A stretch of DNA of 64,000 nt from positions 33,899 through 97,898 of the forward strand of contig NZ_BASE01000058.1 of the NCBI RefSeq assembly GCF_000813125.1, given 5' to 3'. Numbering within the stretch: position 1 is the first letter of the stretch; every line of letters begins with the position of its first letter. Position numbers and translations under genes: made by a program. The stretch is from Mesobacillus selenatarsenatis SF-1. Its GTDB lineage: Bacteria > Bacillota > Bacilli > Bacillales > Cytobacillaceae. The notes beneath the pieces are model-generated. The model had not been told where the DNA came from and made no database searches. It saw only the letters and a list, made by a program, of their open reading frames with translations. Positions 17,144-25,916 of the stretch are shown here, piece after piece.

Positions 17144-17316
17144 GTTTCCCCCATCATTTCTATTTATATTTAAAACCAGCATTCTATTGTATTCAGGAAT
17201 ACTTTTCCATATTTCCAAAAAAGTACTCTTCAAATAAAATTAATTGCTTTTGTCTTCACATTTCAGGAAAAAAAAGATAAAATACATATAAACCAATAAG
17301 AAAGGTCGGATTTAAC

Positions 17317-17748
17317 ATGACTACTGAGATTCGCTCAATTCCTCGGCCCCTGGTAAGAACAAATCAGTGGTTCATTGTCATTAGTGTTTTAAGCACCTGG
17401 TTAACAGGTATTGAATGGATTTTGACTTTGCCACTGCTCGCAGGAATATCAGGACTGCTGTTCGGATACAATCCGGTAATGCGAATCGGTAGACGTTTCC
17501 TGCGAAAACAAACGTCTGAATATATCCCAGAAGACTGGGAACAACAGCAGTTCAATCAAAAAATCGCTGTTTTCTGCTTAGCAGGCGGAATCATTTCCTA
17601 TGCCAGTGGTTTAACGGCATTGGGACATATATTTACCGTGATGGTAGCGTTGGCCGCTTTTATTGCAATTCTGGGATTTTGCATAGGTTGCTTCATCCGT
17701 TTTCAATTGTCTAAGTACAAGCCAAAGAAACATGCAACAAATTCTTAA
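17317..17748 (+). CDS. DUF4395 family membrane protein
   Basis: This 143-residue protein has about four membrane segments and the DUF4395 features: an N-terminal IPRPLVRTNQ motif, then WFIVISVLSTWLTG, LLFGYNPVMRIGRRFLRK, and a second half with FCLAGGIISYASG. The function of DUF4395 is unknown. The ATG follows AAAGGTCGG. It is transcribed divergently from the VanW gene and ends at a terminator shared with the convergent DUF1572 gene. Confidence 0.8.
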   Translation: MTTEIRSIPRPLVRTNQWFIVISVLSTWLTGIEWILTLPLLAGISGLLFGYNPVMRIGRRFLRKQTSEYIPEDWEQQQFNQKIAVFCLAGGIISYASGLTALGHIFTVMVALAAFIAILGFCIGCFIRFQLSKYKPKKHATNS

Positions 17749-18305
17749 GAGGGTCCCGTCTTTTTTACTAGCGGGTCTCTTCTTTTTTTTGATATCCCCA
17801 TCATTTTTTCGTTGAATTTCTGAGATTGACCCTTAGGAATACTGAGTGTATTCCAATCCTCATTTTTGATCATCTTTGCTAGATAGACAATCTGCCCAGC
17901 ATGAGTTGCTTGATGGACAATTTGGCGCTGGATGGCTTGAATCGCAGTGTGCGGTTCGTTTCTGATTAGGACTGTTTGTTCCAAGTCCTTTTCCTTTAAC
18001 TGTGAAAGCGTCTGAAAAAGCACCGTCCAGCCATCATTCCAATGAGTTAGCAAGTCCTCCCTCGTGCCAAATGTTCCTACGAATTCTCCATCCCTGGTGC
18101 GGTCTGGTTTTTCACCATCAGAGGTCAAAAAGTCACGGAATCTCGATTTAAGGTTCCCGCTCATATGCTTTGCAATTATGGCAATACTGTTGGACTCTTC
18201 ATTTGGAGAAAAATGGAGCTGGTCCAGATTCAATTGTTCCATCGCTCTCTCTACCTGAATTTTAATGTTTTCGAAATTTTCATTAGCCAACTTTAAATAA
18301 CTCAT
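17745..18305 (-). CDS. DUF1572 family (DinB-like) protein
   Basis: This 186-residue protein is a DinB/YfiT-like four-helix protein of the DUF1572 group. The motifs are IAIIAKHMSGNLKSRFRDFLT at about residues 42-62 and IVHQATHAGQIVYLAKM at about 143-159; the histidines in both would be the metal ligands of a DinB-type site. The ATG at 18305 is chosen because GGGAGGTG lies at the right distance. Enzymatic role is unknown; related proteins bind divalent metal and some act as thiol-dependent transferases. Confidence 0.85.
   Translation of the reverse strand: MSYLKLANENFENIKIQVERAMEQLNLDQLHFSPNEESNSIAIIAKHMSGNLKSRFRDFLTSDGEKPDRTRDGEFVGTFGTREDLLTHWNDGWTVLFQTLSQLKEKDLEQTVLIRNEPHTAIQAIQRQIVHQATHAGQIVYLAKMIKNEDWNTLSIPKGQSQKFNEKMMGISKKRRDPLVKKTGPS
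17747..17790. terminator. Bidirectional terminator between DUF4395 and DUF1572 genes
   Basis: AAGAGGGTCCCG at 17747-17758 pairs with CGGGTCTCTT at 17772-17781 with a bulge, followed by TTTTTTTT on the plus strand. It overlaps both gene ends. Confidence 0.65.
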
Positions 18306-18440
18306 TTTCCGCACCTCCCTAAAATAATATTCCTCCAAAAAGACTGGATTCCTTCTGCCTTTTTCCATAATCAGGATAAAATTTTCATGATTGGTTCCTT
18401 TAAATTTGATGAGAACAATAAGATTAATCATATTAGATTT

Positions 18441-18480
18441 GCAAAAAAAAAAATGAGATTCCTAATAAGGAACCTCACTT
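18441..18480 (-). terminator. Terminator of the MATE exporter gene
   Basis: On the minus strand GTGAGGTTCC and GGAATCTCAT form a ten-base stem with wobble pairs and a TTATTA loop, followed by a run of ten or more T. It begins just after the MATE stop. Confidence 0.75.
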
Positions 18481-18482
18481 TT

Positions 18483-19850
18483 TTATACAACCTCTGCCAA
18501 GTTACCGTTAAAACGACGTTTTTGGATAAATATCAATCTTAGTGACAACGATATTCCCGCTGCAAGCAATCCGATGGTCAGTCCTACCCAATATCCCGAC
18601 GCTCCTAGTCCAGTATTATGAGCCAGCAGATAGCCAACCGGCAAACAGATGAGCCAGTAGGCGATCAAAGTGATAATAAATGATATATTCACGTCTTTGT
18701 ACCCGCGCAATGCTGCGAGCGCAGTGGCCTGGATTGCGTCGGATATCATGAAAAACAAGGCATAGATCAAAAATTGTCCAGTTAAAGCGATTACTGCTGG
18801 TTCATTTGAATAAAATCCTGCTACCTCATAACGAAATAGCACGACTAGCAATCCGGCTCCAACTGCAATAATGGCACCAAGATAAATCCCCATCCAGCTG
18901 TAGGCTTTTGCATCATTATACCGGCCGGCACCGACTTCAAATCCGACCAAAACAGTTTGCGCCATTGAGATGCTCATCGGAATCATATATAGAAAGGAAA
19001 CTATGTTTAGGGCTGACTGATAGGCAGCTATCGTCGTAATGTTAAATTTACTGATGAGAATTGTGACTACAGCAAACATGCTGGTCTCAAAGAAGATTGA
19101 TAATCCCATCGGCACACCGATTTTCAAAATCTCCTTCACTTTTTCACCGGAAAATTCCTTGAAGTATTTCAAACCGACAAAATCCGAGAATGGTTTTTGC
19201 TTGATTATGACTGCTGCCGTCAATCCCGCAATCAGATAATAAGTAATTGAAGTAGCATAACCTGCTCCGGCTCCTCCTAATTCAGGAAAACCCCAATGAC
19301 CGAAAATCAGGACATAGTTCAAGAAGAAGTTGATTGGTAACGACATGAGGAGGATATACATCACTACTCGAGTTTTTCCGAGTGCGTAAATGAATGATCT
19401 TAATACGTTAAAAATAAACAATGGGATTATTCCAAAGCCTAATCCAGCAAGGTAGCGGTACGCTGTTTCATGTACACTTCCAGGCAGGTTCATCGCTGTT
19501 AATATAGGATCTAGCAGAAAAACACCTAAAATGATGACAATTACTGCGATGATTAATGCCAAATATATTCCATGAGTGAGGATCGATGAAACTTCTTTCC
19601 CTTTCTTTTCACCAAAGCGCTGGGCTGCTATTGGAGAAACAGCAAGGAGTATCCCGCTGAGACCTGTGAAGACCGGGCTCCAAATCGATGACCCTATGGC
19701 TACACCCGCGAGGTCTGAAGAGTTATATTTCCCTGACATGATCGTATTGAAAAAGACCATTGAAAACATCCCTAATTGAGTGATCAAGATAGGAATCAAC
19801 ATGACAAAAATCTGTTTTATTTTTTCCTTTGTCGAAAAAGTCTGGTACAT
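18483..19850 (-). CDS. MATE-family multidrug efflux transporter
   Basis: This 455-residue protein has about twelve membrane segments in two MatE repeats. The N-terminal half has PILITQLGMFSMVFFNTIMSG and the conserved SSIWSPVFTGLSGILLAVSPIAAQ; the second half repeats the pattern at LKIGVPMGLSIFFETSMF. MATE proteins export cationic drugs using sodium or proton gradients. The ATG follows AAGGAG. It is a single-gene unit with its own terminator. The substrate cannot be predicted. Confidence 0.93.
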   Translation of the reverse strand: MYQTFSTKEKIKQIFVMLIPILITQLGMFSMVFFNTIMSGKYNSSDLAGVAIGSSIWSPVFTGLSGILLAVSPIAAQRFGEKKGKEVSSILTHGIYLALIIAVIVIILGVFLLDPILTAMNLPGSVHETAYRYLAGLGFGIIPLFIFNVLRSFIYALGKTRVVMYILLMSLPINFFLNYVLIFGHWGFPELGGAGAGYATSITYYLIAGLTAAVIIKQKPFSDFVGLKYFKEFSGEKVKEILKIGVPMGLSIFFETSMFAVVTILISKFNITTIAAYQSALNIVSFLYMIPMSISMAQTVLVGFEVGAGRYNDAKAYSWMGIYLGAIIAVGAGLLVVLFRYEVAGFYSNEPAVIALTGQFLIYALFFMISDAIQATALAALRGYKDVNISFIITLIAYWLICLPVGYLLAHNTGLGASGYWVGLTIGLLAAGISLSLRLIFIQKRRFNGNLAEVV

Positions 19851-20023
19851 CTGTGTACTCCTTGAATATATTAATTATATAATTATAACAAAATATCTTT
19901 CCGATAACGGAAGTTTTTTCGGATCCCTAAATATTATCACTATTTTTAAAAATGGAAATACCCCCCTGATTATTTCCTTCAAAATCCTTGATACAATAGA
20001 AATATATCGAGGAGTGAATCATC

Positions 20024-20860
20024 ATGAAAATCATAAAAATTCTATTGCTTTCGTCTCTGCTTGCCGTCCTGTCATTTTCAGCATGGATTTACTATCCCCA
20101 ATACCAAATCAATAAAATAAAGCAGGAAACTGCACCTACTGTTGAAAAGACAAATAAGCTTACTTATATAGATTACTACAGAACAATTACGGACAGTACC
20201 ATTAACCATCTCGCTCTCGGAGATTCCATCATACGTGGTTACCGTATTCCAGAGGAAGAGAATTTCATCAGTCAATTTTCCACCCAACTCGGTGCAGAAA
20301 CTGGCAAACAAGTTCTTTCACAAAACGAAGGAGTGATCGGGATTACCAGTGAGAGGTTGAATCTTCTGGTACAGGATGGTGTGTATGACGAAGCGATCAA
20401 GGAAGCTGACCTTATTACCGTTAATGTTGGTGGCAATGACATCCTCAAAGTAGTCAAAAAAAGCGATATCTATAGTGCGCTGAAATCCTTTGAAAGTCTG
20501 CAAGAAGGTTTTTCACAAAACCTTGCTGAGATCACTTCAAAAATTGGTGAGTTGAATCCTTCGGCGACAATCGTCCTTCTTGAGCTTTATAACCCGATGC
20601 CAGCCGATCATCAATTCTATTCTTTTGCGGATAAACTTCTTCCAAAGTGGAATTTAATGATTTACGAAGCTTCAAAAGGTACATCGTCTTCCATAGTGGT
20701 ACAAACTACAAATGTCATCAACAGCGAGAATTTGGAATTCCTGGCTAGCGATGGAGTGCATCCAAACCCTTCAGGCAATACAGCTATATCAAGTCAGATG
20801 CTTGAGCAATTCCAACAACAGCATAAAGCGGATGCCGTCCTGGCAAACCGCCAAAATTAA
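20024..20860 (+). CDS. SGNH/GDSL-family hydrolase (membrane-anchored or secreted)
   Basis: This 278-residue protein begins with an uncleaved-looking signal anchor (IKILLLSSLLAVLSFSAWIY). The SGNH blocks follow: GDSIIRGY (block I, Ser at about residue 68), the glycine block region, VNVGGNDIL (block III) and SDGVHPNPSG (block V with catalytic Asp and His). The fold is an esterase/lipase acting outside the membrane. It resembles the YpmR group of Bacillus, but I am not certain enough to give the symbol. The ATG follows GAGGAGTGA. A shared terminator separates it from the convergent small gene. Confidence 0.88.
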   Translation: MKIIKILLLSSLLAVLSFSAWIYYPQYQINKIKQETAPTVEKTNKLTYIDYYRTITDSTINHLALGDSIIRGYRIPEEENFISQFSTQLGAETGKQVLSQNEGVIGITSERLNLLVQDGVYDEAIKEADLITVNVGGNDILKVVKKSDIYSALKSFESLQEGFSQNLAEITSKIGELNPSATIVLLELYNPMPADHQFYSFADKLLPKWNLMIYEASKGTSSSIVVQTTNVINSENLEFLASDGVHPNPSGNTAISSQMLEQFQQQHKADAVLANRQN

Positions 20861-20890
20861 GCTGGGCTATAAGCCTGGCTTTTTTTATTT
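20859..20890. terminator. Terminator shared by SGNH hydrolase gene and convergent small gene
   Basis: AAGCTGGGCT, an ATA loop and AGCCTGGCTT form a ten-base stem with two G-U pairs, followed by TTTTTTATTTTT. It overlaps the end of the minus-strand small gene. Confidence 0.75.
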
Positions 20891-21034
20891 TTGCTGTTCC
20901 TCCTGGAAATGTTCATTTAACAAGGAGTTTTCAGTTGTGGCAAAATTGACGGATTGCAGACTCGTTTCTTCATCTAATCCGAATAATTTAGCTACTTCAT
21001 TCTCATAGGCATGATCTGCCTTATCTTTCTTCAT
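20885..21034 (-). CDS. Small acidic protein of unknown function (49 aa)
   Basis: ATG at 21034 follows an ideal AAAGGAGGAG, and a continuous 49-codon frame ends with TAA at 20885. The product starts MKKDKADHAYENEVAKLFG, is hydrophilic and ends NEHFQEEQQK. No cysteines or membrane segment are present. The strong ribosome binding site, shared terminator and clean frame support a real gene. I do not recognise the family. Confidence 0.75.
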   Translation of the reverse strand: MKKDKADHAYENEVAKLFGLDEETSLQSVNFATTENSLLNEHFQEEQQK

Positions 21035-21248
21035 TTCTATACTCCTCCTTTCTATTGGTCAGTCTTAGTCTGGGCCGGGTTTGGTTCAGAATGTACCAAC
21101 AGCAGTGTGTCTTCATACATACCCTACAAGAGTTTAAGGATAGATTCCCCCCTTAAAAACGAAATTATAATGGTATTACTACACCGTTTATGGTCGGCTT
21201 TTACAGTATTATGATGTATATTACAATACTCCAAAAAGTCCTAAGAAT

Positions 21249-21288
21249 AAAAAAAAGCCAGCGCCTTGTAGAGTACAGGGGCTAGCTT
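21249..21288 (-). terminator. Terminator of the NTF2-like gene
   Basis: On the minus strand AAGCTAGCCCCTGTA pairs imperfectly with TACAAGGCGCTGGCTT, followed by TTTTTTATT. A similar AGCCAGCG ... GGAGCTAG segment occurs at about 57393-57430. Confidence 0.7.
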
Positions 21289-21302
21289 ACTATTAGGAGG
21301 TG

Positions 21303-21641
21303 TTACAAAAACCAAACTTTCACGATCTTTTCGCCTTCAATTTCATATATGGCAACCGCTTTTTTCGGCTCGGAATTTTCCCTGCCTGTAACGAGTTCAT
21401 GATCAACAACCCTGTTTCCATGAACCACCCTGCCCAAAAGTTCCGCATGGTTATTTGGATGCTGTTTAAAAAGCTTGCCATATCTGGTACGCATTTCATC
21501 TATACCTCTGGTGGTTACCTCGTTGCTCGGAAATTCCATGATTACTACATTTTCACTATACACTGATAAAAAATCTTCTAAATTTTGTTTGTTATAAGCA
21601 TCGAGCTGTTTTTGTGCGAGCATTTCTGAGATTCTTTCCAT
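21303..21641 (-). CDS. NTF2-like / SnoaL-like family protein
   Basis: This 112-residue protein has the NTF2-like fold pattern: an N-terminal helix pair (LDAYNKQNLEDFLSVYSENVVI), then beta strands including RVVHGNRVVDHELVTGRE and AVAIYEIEGEKIVKVWFL. It resembles the steroid delta-isomerase/SnoaL group of small cone-shaped proteins, which are enzymes or ligand binders. The ATG follows AAAGGGGGGA. No substrate can be inferred. It is downstream of the exporter gene but has its own leader. Confidence 0.8.
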   Translation of the reverse strand: MERISEMLAQKQLDAYNKQNLEDFLSVYSENVVIMEFPSNEVTTRGIDEMRTRYGKLFKQHPNNHAELLGRVVHGNRVVDHELVTGRENSEPKKAVAIYEIEGEKIVKVWFL

Positions 21642-21711
21642 AAATATGTCCCCCCTTTATATAGAAATTTGTTTACTTTTACAAAACCCCCTGGAATCCA
21701 GGAGGAAGTAA

Positions 21712-23250
21712 TTAGTTATTAACCAACTTATGAGAGTGTTTCTTTGCTGGGGCTTTTTTGCCAATTGTGTCCTCTGCCTGTGTTGCCCTTTTGATAAAGA
21801 ATGCGAGCACCAAAGCGATGAAGGAAAGAAATACTGTCACATAAAAAGCATCATTGATTCCGTGAAGCATCGCTTGCATTGCTATCTGCTGTTCCAGTTC
21901 AGCTTGAACAGCAGGTGTAACAGCTTTACCTGCAGCAGCAGCCTCTTTGAGCGCTGAGGCAGCTAATTCTTTTCCATAGGTTTCTGCACGCATCGACATA
22001 ACCGTCACCAACAACGCTGTTCCTATTGCACCGGAAACCTGTTGCATCGTATTGTTCATTGCTGTGCCGTGTGGATAATAACGTGCAGGCAATTGGTTTA
22101 GTCCGTTCGTATTAACAGGCATATTAACCATCGACATACCGAACATGCGAACCGTATAAAGGATGATTAGCTGAGTATAAGTTGTTTCCATTGAAAGCTT
22201 GCTGAAATAGTAGCTTGTCACAAGCGTGATGGTCAGGCCAATGACCGCCATTGCACGACCGCCAAATTTATCAAATAATCTTCCGGTAATCGGTGACATA
22301 ATTGCCATGGCAATCGCGCCTGGCAACAGCATTAAGCCTGCATCCAATGGTGAAATTCCGCGTATTGTCTGCACGTAAATTGGCAGTAACAGCATGCCGG
22401 AGAACATCGCCATTGTCACGATCATCGAAATTACTGAAGATAAAGCAAACATCGGATACTTATAAATTTTGAAATTCAACATCGGATTATCCTGGCGTAA
22501 TTGACGAAGGATAAAGACGATAAGTGAAACTGCCCCTATCGCTAATGTAAGATAAACATGTGGACTGTCCCATCCCTTCGAACCGGCAGAGCTGAAGCCG
22601 TATAGAAGTCCGCCAAATCCAACGCTCGATAGTGATAATGATATAAAGTCCAGACGCATATGCACTTTCTCTTTTTTATCTTTTAACAGGAAGAATCCGA
22701 GTAACAAGACCGTGGCTGCGATTGGCGTTACAAAATGGAAAAGCATTCTCCAGTCGTAATGCTCAATAAGCCAGCCTGAAAGTGTTGGACCTATTGCCGG
22801 GGCGAACATAAGTACCAAACCGAATACTCCCATTGCCGTACCACGTTTCTCGATTGGAAAGCTTACAAGCATAACATTCATCAACAGAGGCATCATGATT
22901 GCCGTACCCGAGGCCTGAATCATTCGCCCTGCTAATAAAAGAGGAAAAACGTGCGATAAACCCGCAATAATTGTACCAACTGTGAATAAACCCATTGCTG
23001 TCAAAAATAAATTTCTTACCGAATACTTTTGAATCAAATACGCACTTAGCGGAATCATCACGCCACTGACGAGCATAAATCCAGTTGTAAGCCATTGTAC
23101 TGTCGTTGCCTCTACCTTCAAGTCAGTCATTATGGAAGGCAAAGCTATATTAAGCAATGTATTATTTAAAAAGGCTATAAACGCTCCAACAATTAATACC
23201 GCCAATATTCCATAGGGCGGTTTGTCAGGTGTATTCATATTTTGTTCCAT
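21712..23250 (-). CDS. DHA2-family (EmrB/QacA type) drug:proton antiporter
   Basis: This 512-residue protein has about fourteen membrane segments, the size of the DHA2 family. Motif A-like LIQKYSVRNLFLTAMGLF, motif C (GLVLMFAPAIGPTLSGWLIE), and the N-terminal LNIALPSIMTDLK and WLTTGFML signatures are present. It resembles LmrB/MdrP-type exporters of Bacillus. The ATG follows AGGGGGAAA. It is transcribed divergently from a TetR-type regulator, with a 22-bp palindrome 18 bases before its start, so it is probably repressed until a drug-like ligand binds the regulator. Confidence 0.93.
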   Translation of the reverse strand: MEQNMNTPDKPPYGILAVLIVGAFIAFLNNTLLNIALPSIMTDLKVEATTVQWLTTGFMLVSGVMIPLSAYLIQKYSVRNLFLTAMGLFTVGTIIAGLSHVFPLLLAGRMIQASGTAIMMPLLMNVMLVSFPIEKRGTAMGVFGLVLMFAPAIGPTLSGWLIEHYDWRMLFHFVTPIAATVLLLGFFLLKDKKEKVHMRLDFISLSLSSVGFGGLLYGFSSAGSKGWDSPHVYLTLAIGAVSLIVFILRQLRQDNPMLNFKIYKYPMFALSSVISMIVTMAMFSGMLLLPIYVQTIRGISPLDAGLMLLPGAIAMAIMSPITGRLFDKFGGRAMAVIGLTITLVTSYYFSKLSMETTYTQLIILYTVRMFGMSMVNMPVNTNGLNQLPARYYPHGTAMNNTMQQVSGAIGTALLVTVMSMRAETYGKELAASALKEAAAAGKAVTPAVQAELEQQIAMQAMLHGINDAFYVTVFLSFIALVLAFFIKRATQAEDTIGKKAPAKKHSHKLVNN

Positions 23251-23267
23251 TCTAGTTTCCCCCTATA

Positions 23268-23289
23268 TTGTTCACAAATTTGTAAACAA
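23268..23289. promoter_or_regulatory. Palindromic operator between the DHA2 exporter and TetR genes
   Basis: The 22 bp consist of TTGTTCACAAA and TTTGTAAACAA, an inverted repeat with one mismatched pair. It lies 18-39 bases upstream of the exporter ATG. This is the length and place expected for a TetR-family operator. A direct repeat ATCGGTACAA at 23318-23327 and 23404-23413 nearer the regulator could be a second set of sites. Confidence 0.7.
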
Positions 23290-23431
23290 TGTAATTGCAT
23301 AGACACTAGCATATACCATCGGTACAATTTTTGCAACGTTTTTAAACAGCCATTACTAGGGGTTTGTAAAGTCCGAAAATTTAATGTAGTATATTTTTAT
23401 ACAATCGGTACAAAAAGGTTAAGGTGATGAA

Positions 23432-24301
23432 ATGAACGACAGAAAACGCCATGTTATTGAAAAAGCACATCAGCTTTTTATAGAAAAAGGATTCCAGACC
23501 ACCTCTATTCAGGATATCCTCGATTACAGCGGAATATCGAAAGGAACATTCTATAATTATTTTTCTTCCAAAAATCAACTGCTCATGGATATTTTTAGAA
23601 CAACCTTCAAGAAGATAGAGATTGACAGGAATGGATTGCTGTTTGGCAAGGATCCTGGTGACCCGGAAATCTTTATAAGCCAAATCGAATTACAGATGAC
23701 CGCAAACCGGGAAAATAAGATCGTTCCGCTTTTTGAAGAAGTATTTTTCTCAGGTGATAAAGAGCTCAAACAATTTATCGAAGTAGGGCAAATGAAGATA
23801 TTGCGCTGGTTTTCTGATCGTCTCGGGGATATAACTGATGATATTTGTAAACCATACCTTCTCGACGGTGCCATAATGCTTAATGGCATCCTGCTCCAGA
23901 ACATCAGGTTCCATCGTAAAGCGAACGGAGAAGCTGCGAGTTTACATCCAGTTGTAAGGTATAGTGTAACCCGAATTTTGAATATGCTTGAAGAACTGGC
24001 ACAATCTGGAGAACAATTAGTTCCACCGGAAATCATGGATCAATGGCTTCCTGTTTCCAGAACAGAGGAACTTGACTGGAGAATTAACATTCATTCAGTC
24101 ATCTCTCGAATGAAGAAGCTGGACTGCAATAACACTGATTATCTTAAAAAGCTTGATTTCATCGAAGAAGAAATTCTTCGTTCCTCAACCCCGAGAAAAT
24201 TCCTGATTGACAGTGTCCTATTATCACTGGCCACGGTGAATAAATATGAGCTCGATGAACTACAGGCACTGATAGACGAGAATTTGCTCGAAAAGGCATA
24301 A
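23432..24301 (+). CDS. TetR/AcrR-family transcriptional regulator
   Basis: This 289-residue protein has an N-terminal TetR DNA-binding domain (about residues 1-50) with the helix-turn-helix TTSIQDILDYSGISKGTFYNYFSSKNQLL. The large C-terminal ligand-binding region is longer than in typical TetR proteins (about 190-210 residues in total), with an extra C-terminal helical stretch of about 80 residues. The divergent exporter and the palindrome between them mark it as the likely repressor of that exporter. It ends at a strong terminator. Confidence 0.92.
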   Translation: MNDRKRHVIEKAHQLFIEKGFQTTSIQDILDYSGISKGTFYNYFSSKNQLLMDIFRTTFKKIEIDRNGLLFGKDPGDPEIFISQIELQMTANRENKIVPLFEEVFFSGDKELKQFIEVGQMKILRWFSDRLGDITDDICKPYLLDGAIMLNGILLQNIRFHRKANGEAASLHPVVRYSVTRILNMLEELAQSGEQLVPPEIMDQWLPVSRTEELDWRINIHSVISRMKKLDCNNTDYLKKLDFIEEEILRSSTPRKFLIDSVLLSLATVNKYELDELQALIDENLLEKA

Positions 24302-24304
24302 AAA

Positions 24305-24345
24305 ACGGGGAGAAAACAGTCCATTTGTTTTCTCCCCGCTTTTTG
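24305..24345 (+). terminator. Terminator of the TetR gene
   Basis: CGGGGAGAAAACA and TGTTTTCTCCCCG form a 13-bp perfect stem followed by CTTTTTG. Confidence 0.88.
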
Positions 24346-24737
24346 AAATTAATTGTGAAGATGCTGTTGGCAAATAGCGGAGAGCACTTCATTTTGCATT
24401 TGTTTTTTCTCGCTTTTTCGTCCCATTATCGATATAAATATGGGCATAAGTTGCTTTTTTGATAGAAAGTCGCATTAGAAGCTAAATTATCGTCCAATTT
24501 TCGTTATTATTGACTGGCATTTTATTGCTTAAAGAATGTTATTGGCGATTTTCACAACTTTATTGGCGATAATTAAAATTTATTGGCGAACTGGAAATTT
24601 TGAGTGTTTTTTTCCAGCTAACAAACTTGTGATAAGGTCAAAAACAGCTTTTTATATGAGTTTGATTTTCTGTTTCAAAAAATTTGGACAGTAATTCCAT
24701 TCTCTCCCGCCACTTAGTGCTTAACCTGCACTTAAAG
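24346..24737. other. Intergenic region with short TTATTGGCGA repeats
   Basis: No gene is visible in these 390 bases. The stretch is AT-rich and contains three exact copies of TTATTGGCGA at 24539, 24560 and 24580, spaced 21 and 20 bases, with more degenerate copies upstream (TTATCGTCCA at about 24487, TTATTGACTG at about 24507, TTATTGCTTA at about 24522). No promoter could be assigned. Confidence 0.7.
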
Positions 24738-25448
24738 TCAATTTTCCGTTTTCAGCCCGCCTAAATAATATCCCACAAGTTCTGGATAGTCTTCAAGCTC
24801 TTTCTTTCCTTGTTCTGTGATGACATAAATGCCTCTCTCCACTCTTTCAAACCATTTGTAATAGTTTTTCTGAAGAATCAAGGGTGTCTTATCTCCTGTA
24901 CCGAGAGCAACGAGCGCTTTCGGAGACATTTGTCCGAGTTTTTCTAGATAACAAGCGATTTGGATGCAATTTTCTTTGTAGGCAGTCATGATTTTGGTTT
25001 TAGTGCTGCCGCCGATATTGTAATCAGCGCTTCTTCCTTCTATTTCTTTAATCAACGCTGCTTTCTTCCTCGTATTCTTGCTTGTCATGCGCTTATATGG
25101 TTCCGGGTGAACCTTAAACTCAACACTTTTCCGATTACCAGAAAATGATACTATTATCAGTCCCAATTCCAGCCTTTTAACTAATTGGATGATATCATTC
25201 CAGCGTTTCCTTGAAATGCGTTTTGGTTTCGGTATCGCTATATATACGAGATCAGTCAGCCTTTGCCTTCTCGTTGCCTGAAGCAAAAGGTCGATATTCA
25301 GATTTAGTTTTAATTCGACGATTATGATTTCCTCATCCTTGACAGCCGTTAAATCGCAATCGTGTACCTCACCATTGACACGATAGCCTTGTTTAATAAA
25401 ATGCTTTCGGATTGGCTCATATAAATCAGCTTCGTAAAGTTTCGTCAT
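24738..25448 (-). CDS. DUF2161 family protein, PD-(D/E)XK nuclease-like
   Basis: This 236-residue protein has an N-terminal restriction-endonuclease-like core: YEPIRKHFIKQGY, then HDCDLTAVKDEEIIIVELKL, in which D...E-x-K forms a PD-(D/E)XK active-site pattern at about residues 31-47. A basic middle region (KRISRKRWND, NTRKKAALIK) and a C-terminal winged-helix-like part (MSPKALVALGTGDKT, ITEQGKKELEDYPELVGYYLGG) follow. DUF2161 proteins are often called transcriptional regulators or YraN-like nucleases, but the activity is unproven. The gene is alone, so no restriction-modification context supports a defence role. Confidence 0.8.
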   Translation of the reverse strand: MTKLYEADLYEPIRKHFIKQGYRVNGEVHDCDLTAVKDEEIIIVELKLNLNIDLLLQATRRQRLTDLVYIAIPKPKRISRKRWNDIIQLVKRLELGLIIVSFSGNRKSVEFKVHPEPYKRMTSKNTRKKAALIKEIEGRSADYNIGGSTKTKIMTAYKENCIQIACYLEKLGQMSPKALVALGTGDKTPLILQKNYYKWFERVERGIYVITEQGKKELEDYPELVGYYLGGLKTEN

Positions 25449-25575
25449 GTGTCAAACCCTTCTGTCTTCCCTGCGGTTTTTCCTATCATTATAGCAAACT
25501 TTTTAAATGGATTAAGTCATTTAGACAAGCCAGCTACATATAATGTTTACGGATTATGCAGTGGAGGATAAACAA

Positions 25576-25881
25576 ATGAGGGTATTATTGCTGTTTTTAT
25601 TGACTCTTCTTCTTGGACTAATGGTTTTCCTGAAATTTGAAATGGACGAAGCACGAAAGGTTTCCAACGAGGTTGAAGCTGAGTATTTTACAGAAGAATT
25701 CATCATCAACAAGAGCGACGATTCTGGATTTTATGGAGAGAGCACGGATGGAAAAAGCATTTATTTTAAAAAAGAAAAAGTGCCAGCTTACGTGAAAATC
25801 CAAAGTGGCGATTCCGTTCTACTTTATTTTGATAAAGGCGGCCGAATAGATGGCCCTGTGAAAATCGAGAAAATAGACTAG
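25576..25881 (+). CDS. Small membrane-anchored protein of unknown function (101 aa)
   Basis: The ATG at 25576 follows GTGGAGGAT. It gives a 101-residue protein with one N-terminal membrane segment (LLLFLLTLLLGLMVFLKF) and an extracytoplasmic region rich in acidic and lysine residues. The end (VKIQSGDSVLLYFDKGGRIDG) looks like a small beta domain. No family is recognised. It ends at a terminator shared with the convergent CoxG-like gene. Confidence 0.72.
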   Translation: MRVLLLFLLTLLLGLMVFLKFEMDEARKVSNEVEAEYFTEEFIINKSDDSGFYGESTDGKSIYFKKEKVPAYVKIQSGDSVLLYFDKGGRIDGPVKIEKID

Positions 25882-25916
25882 GGAGCCAGCTGATTGCGGG
25901 CTCCCTGTACTTTTTA
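25880..25916. terminator. Bidirectional terminator
   Basis: AGGGAGCC and GGCTCCCT form an 8-bp stem around an 11-base loop, followed by GTACTTTTT on the plus strand. Confidence 0.75.

Noticed and set aside
24738..25448. Restriction-modification or defence system
   Set aside because: The DUF2161 protein has a nuclease-like motif but no methylase or other defence genes are nearby.
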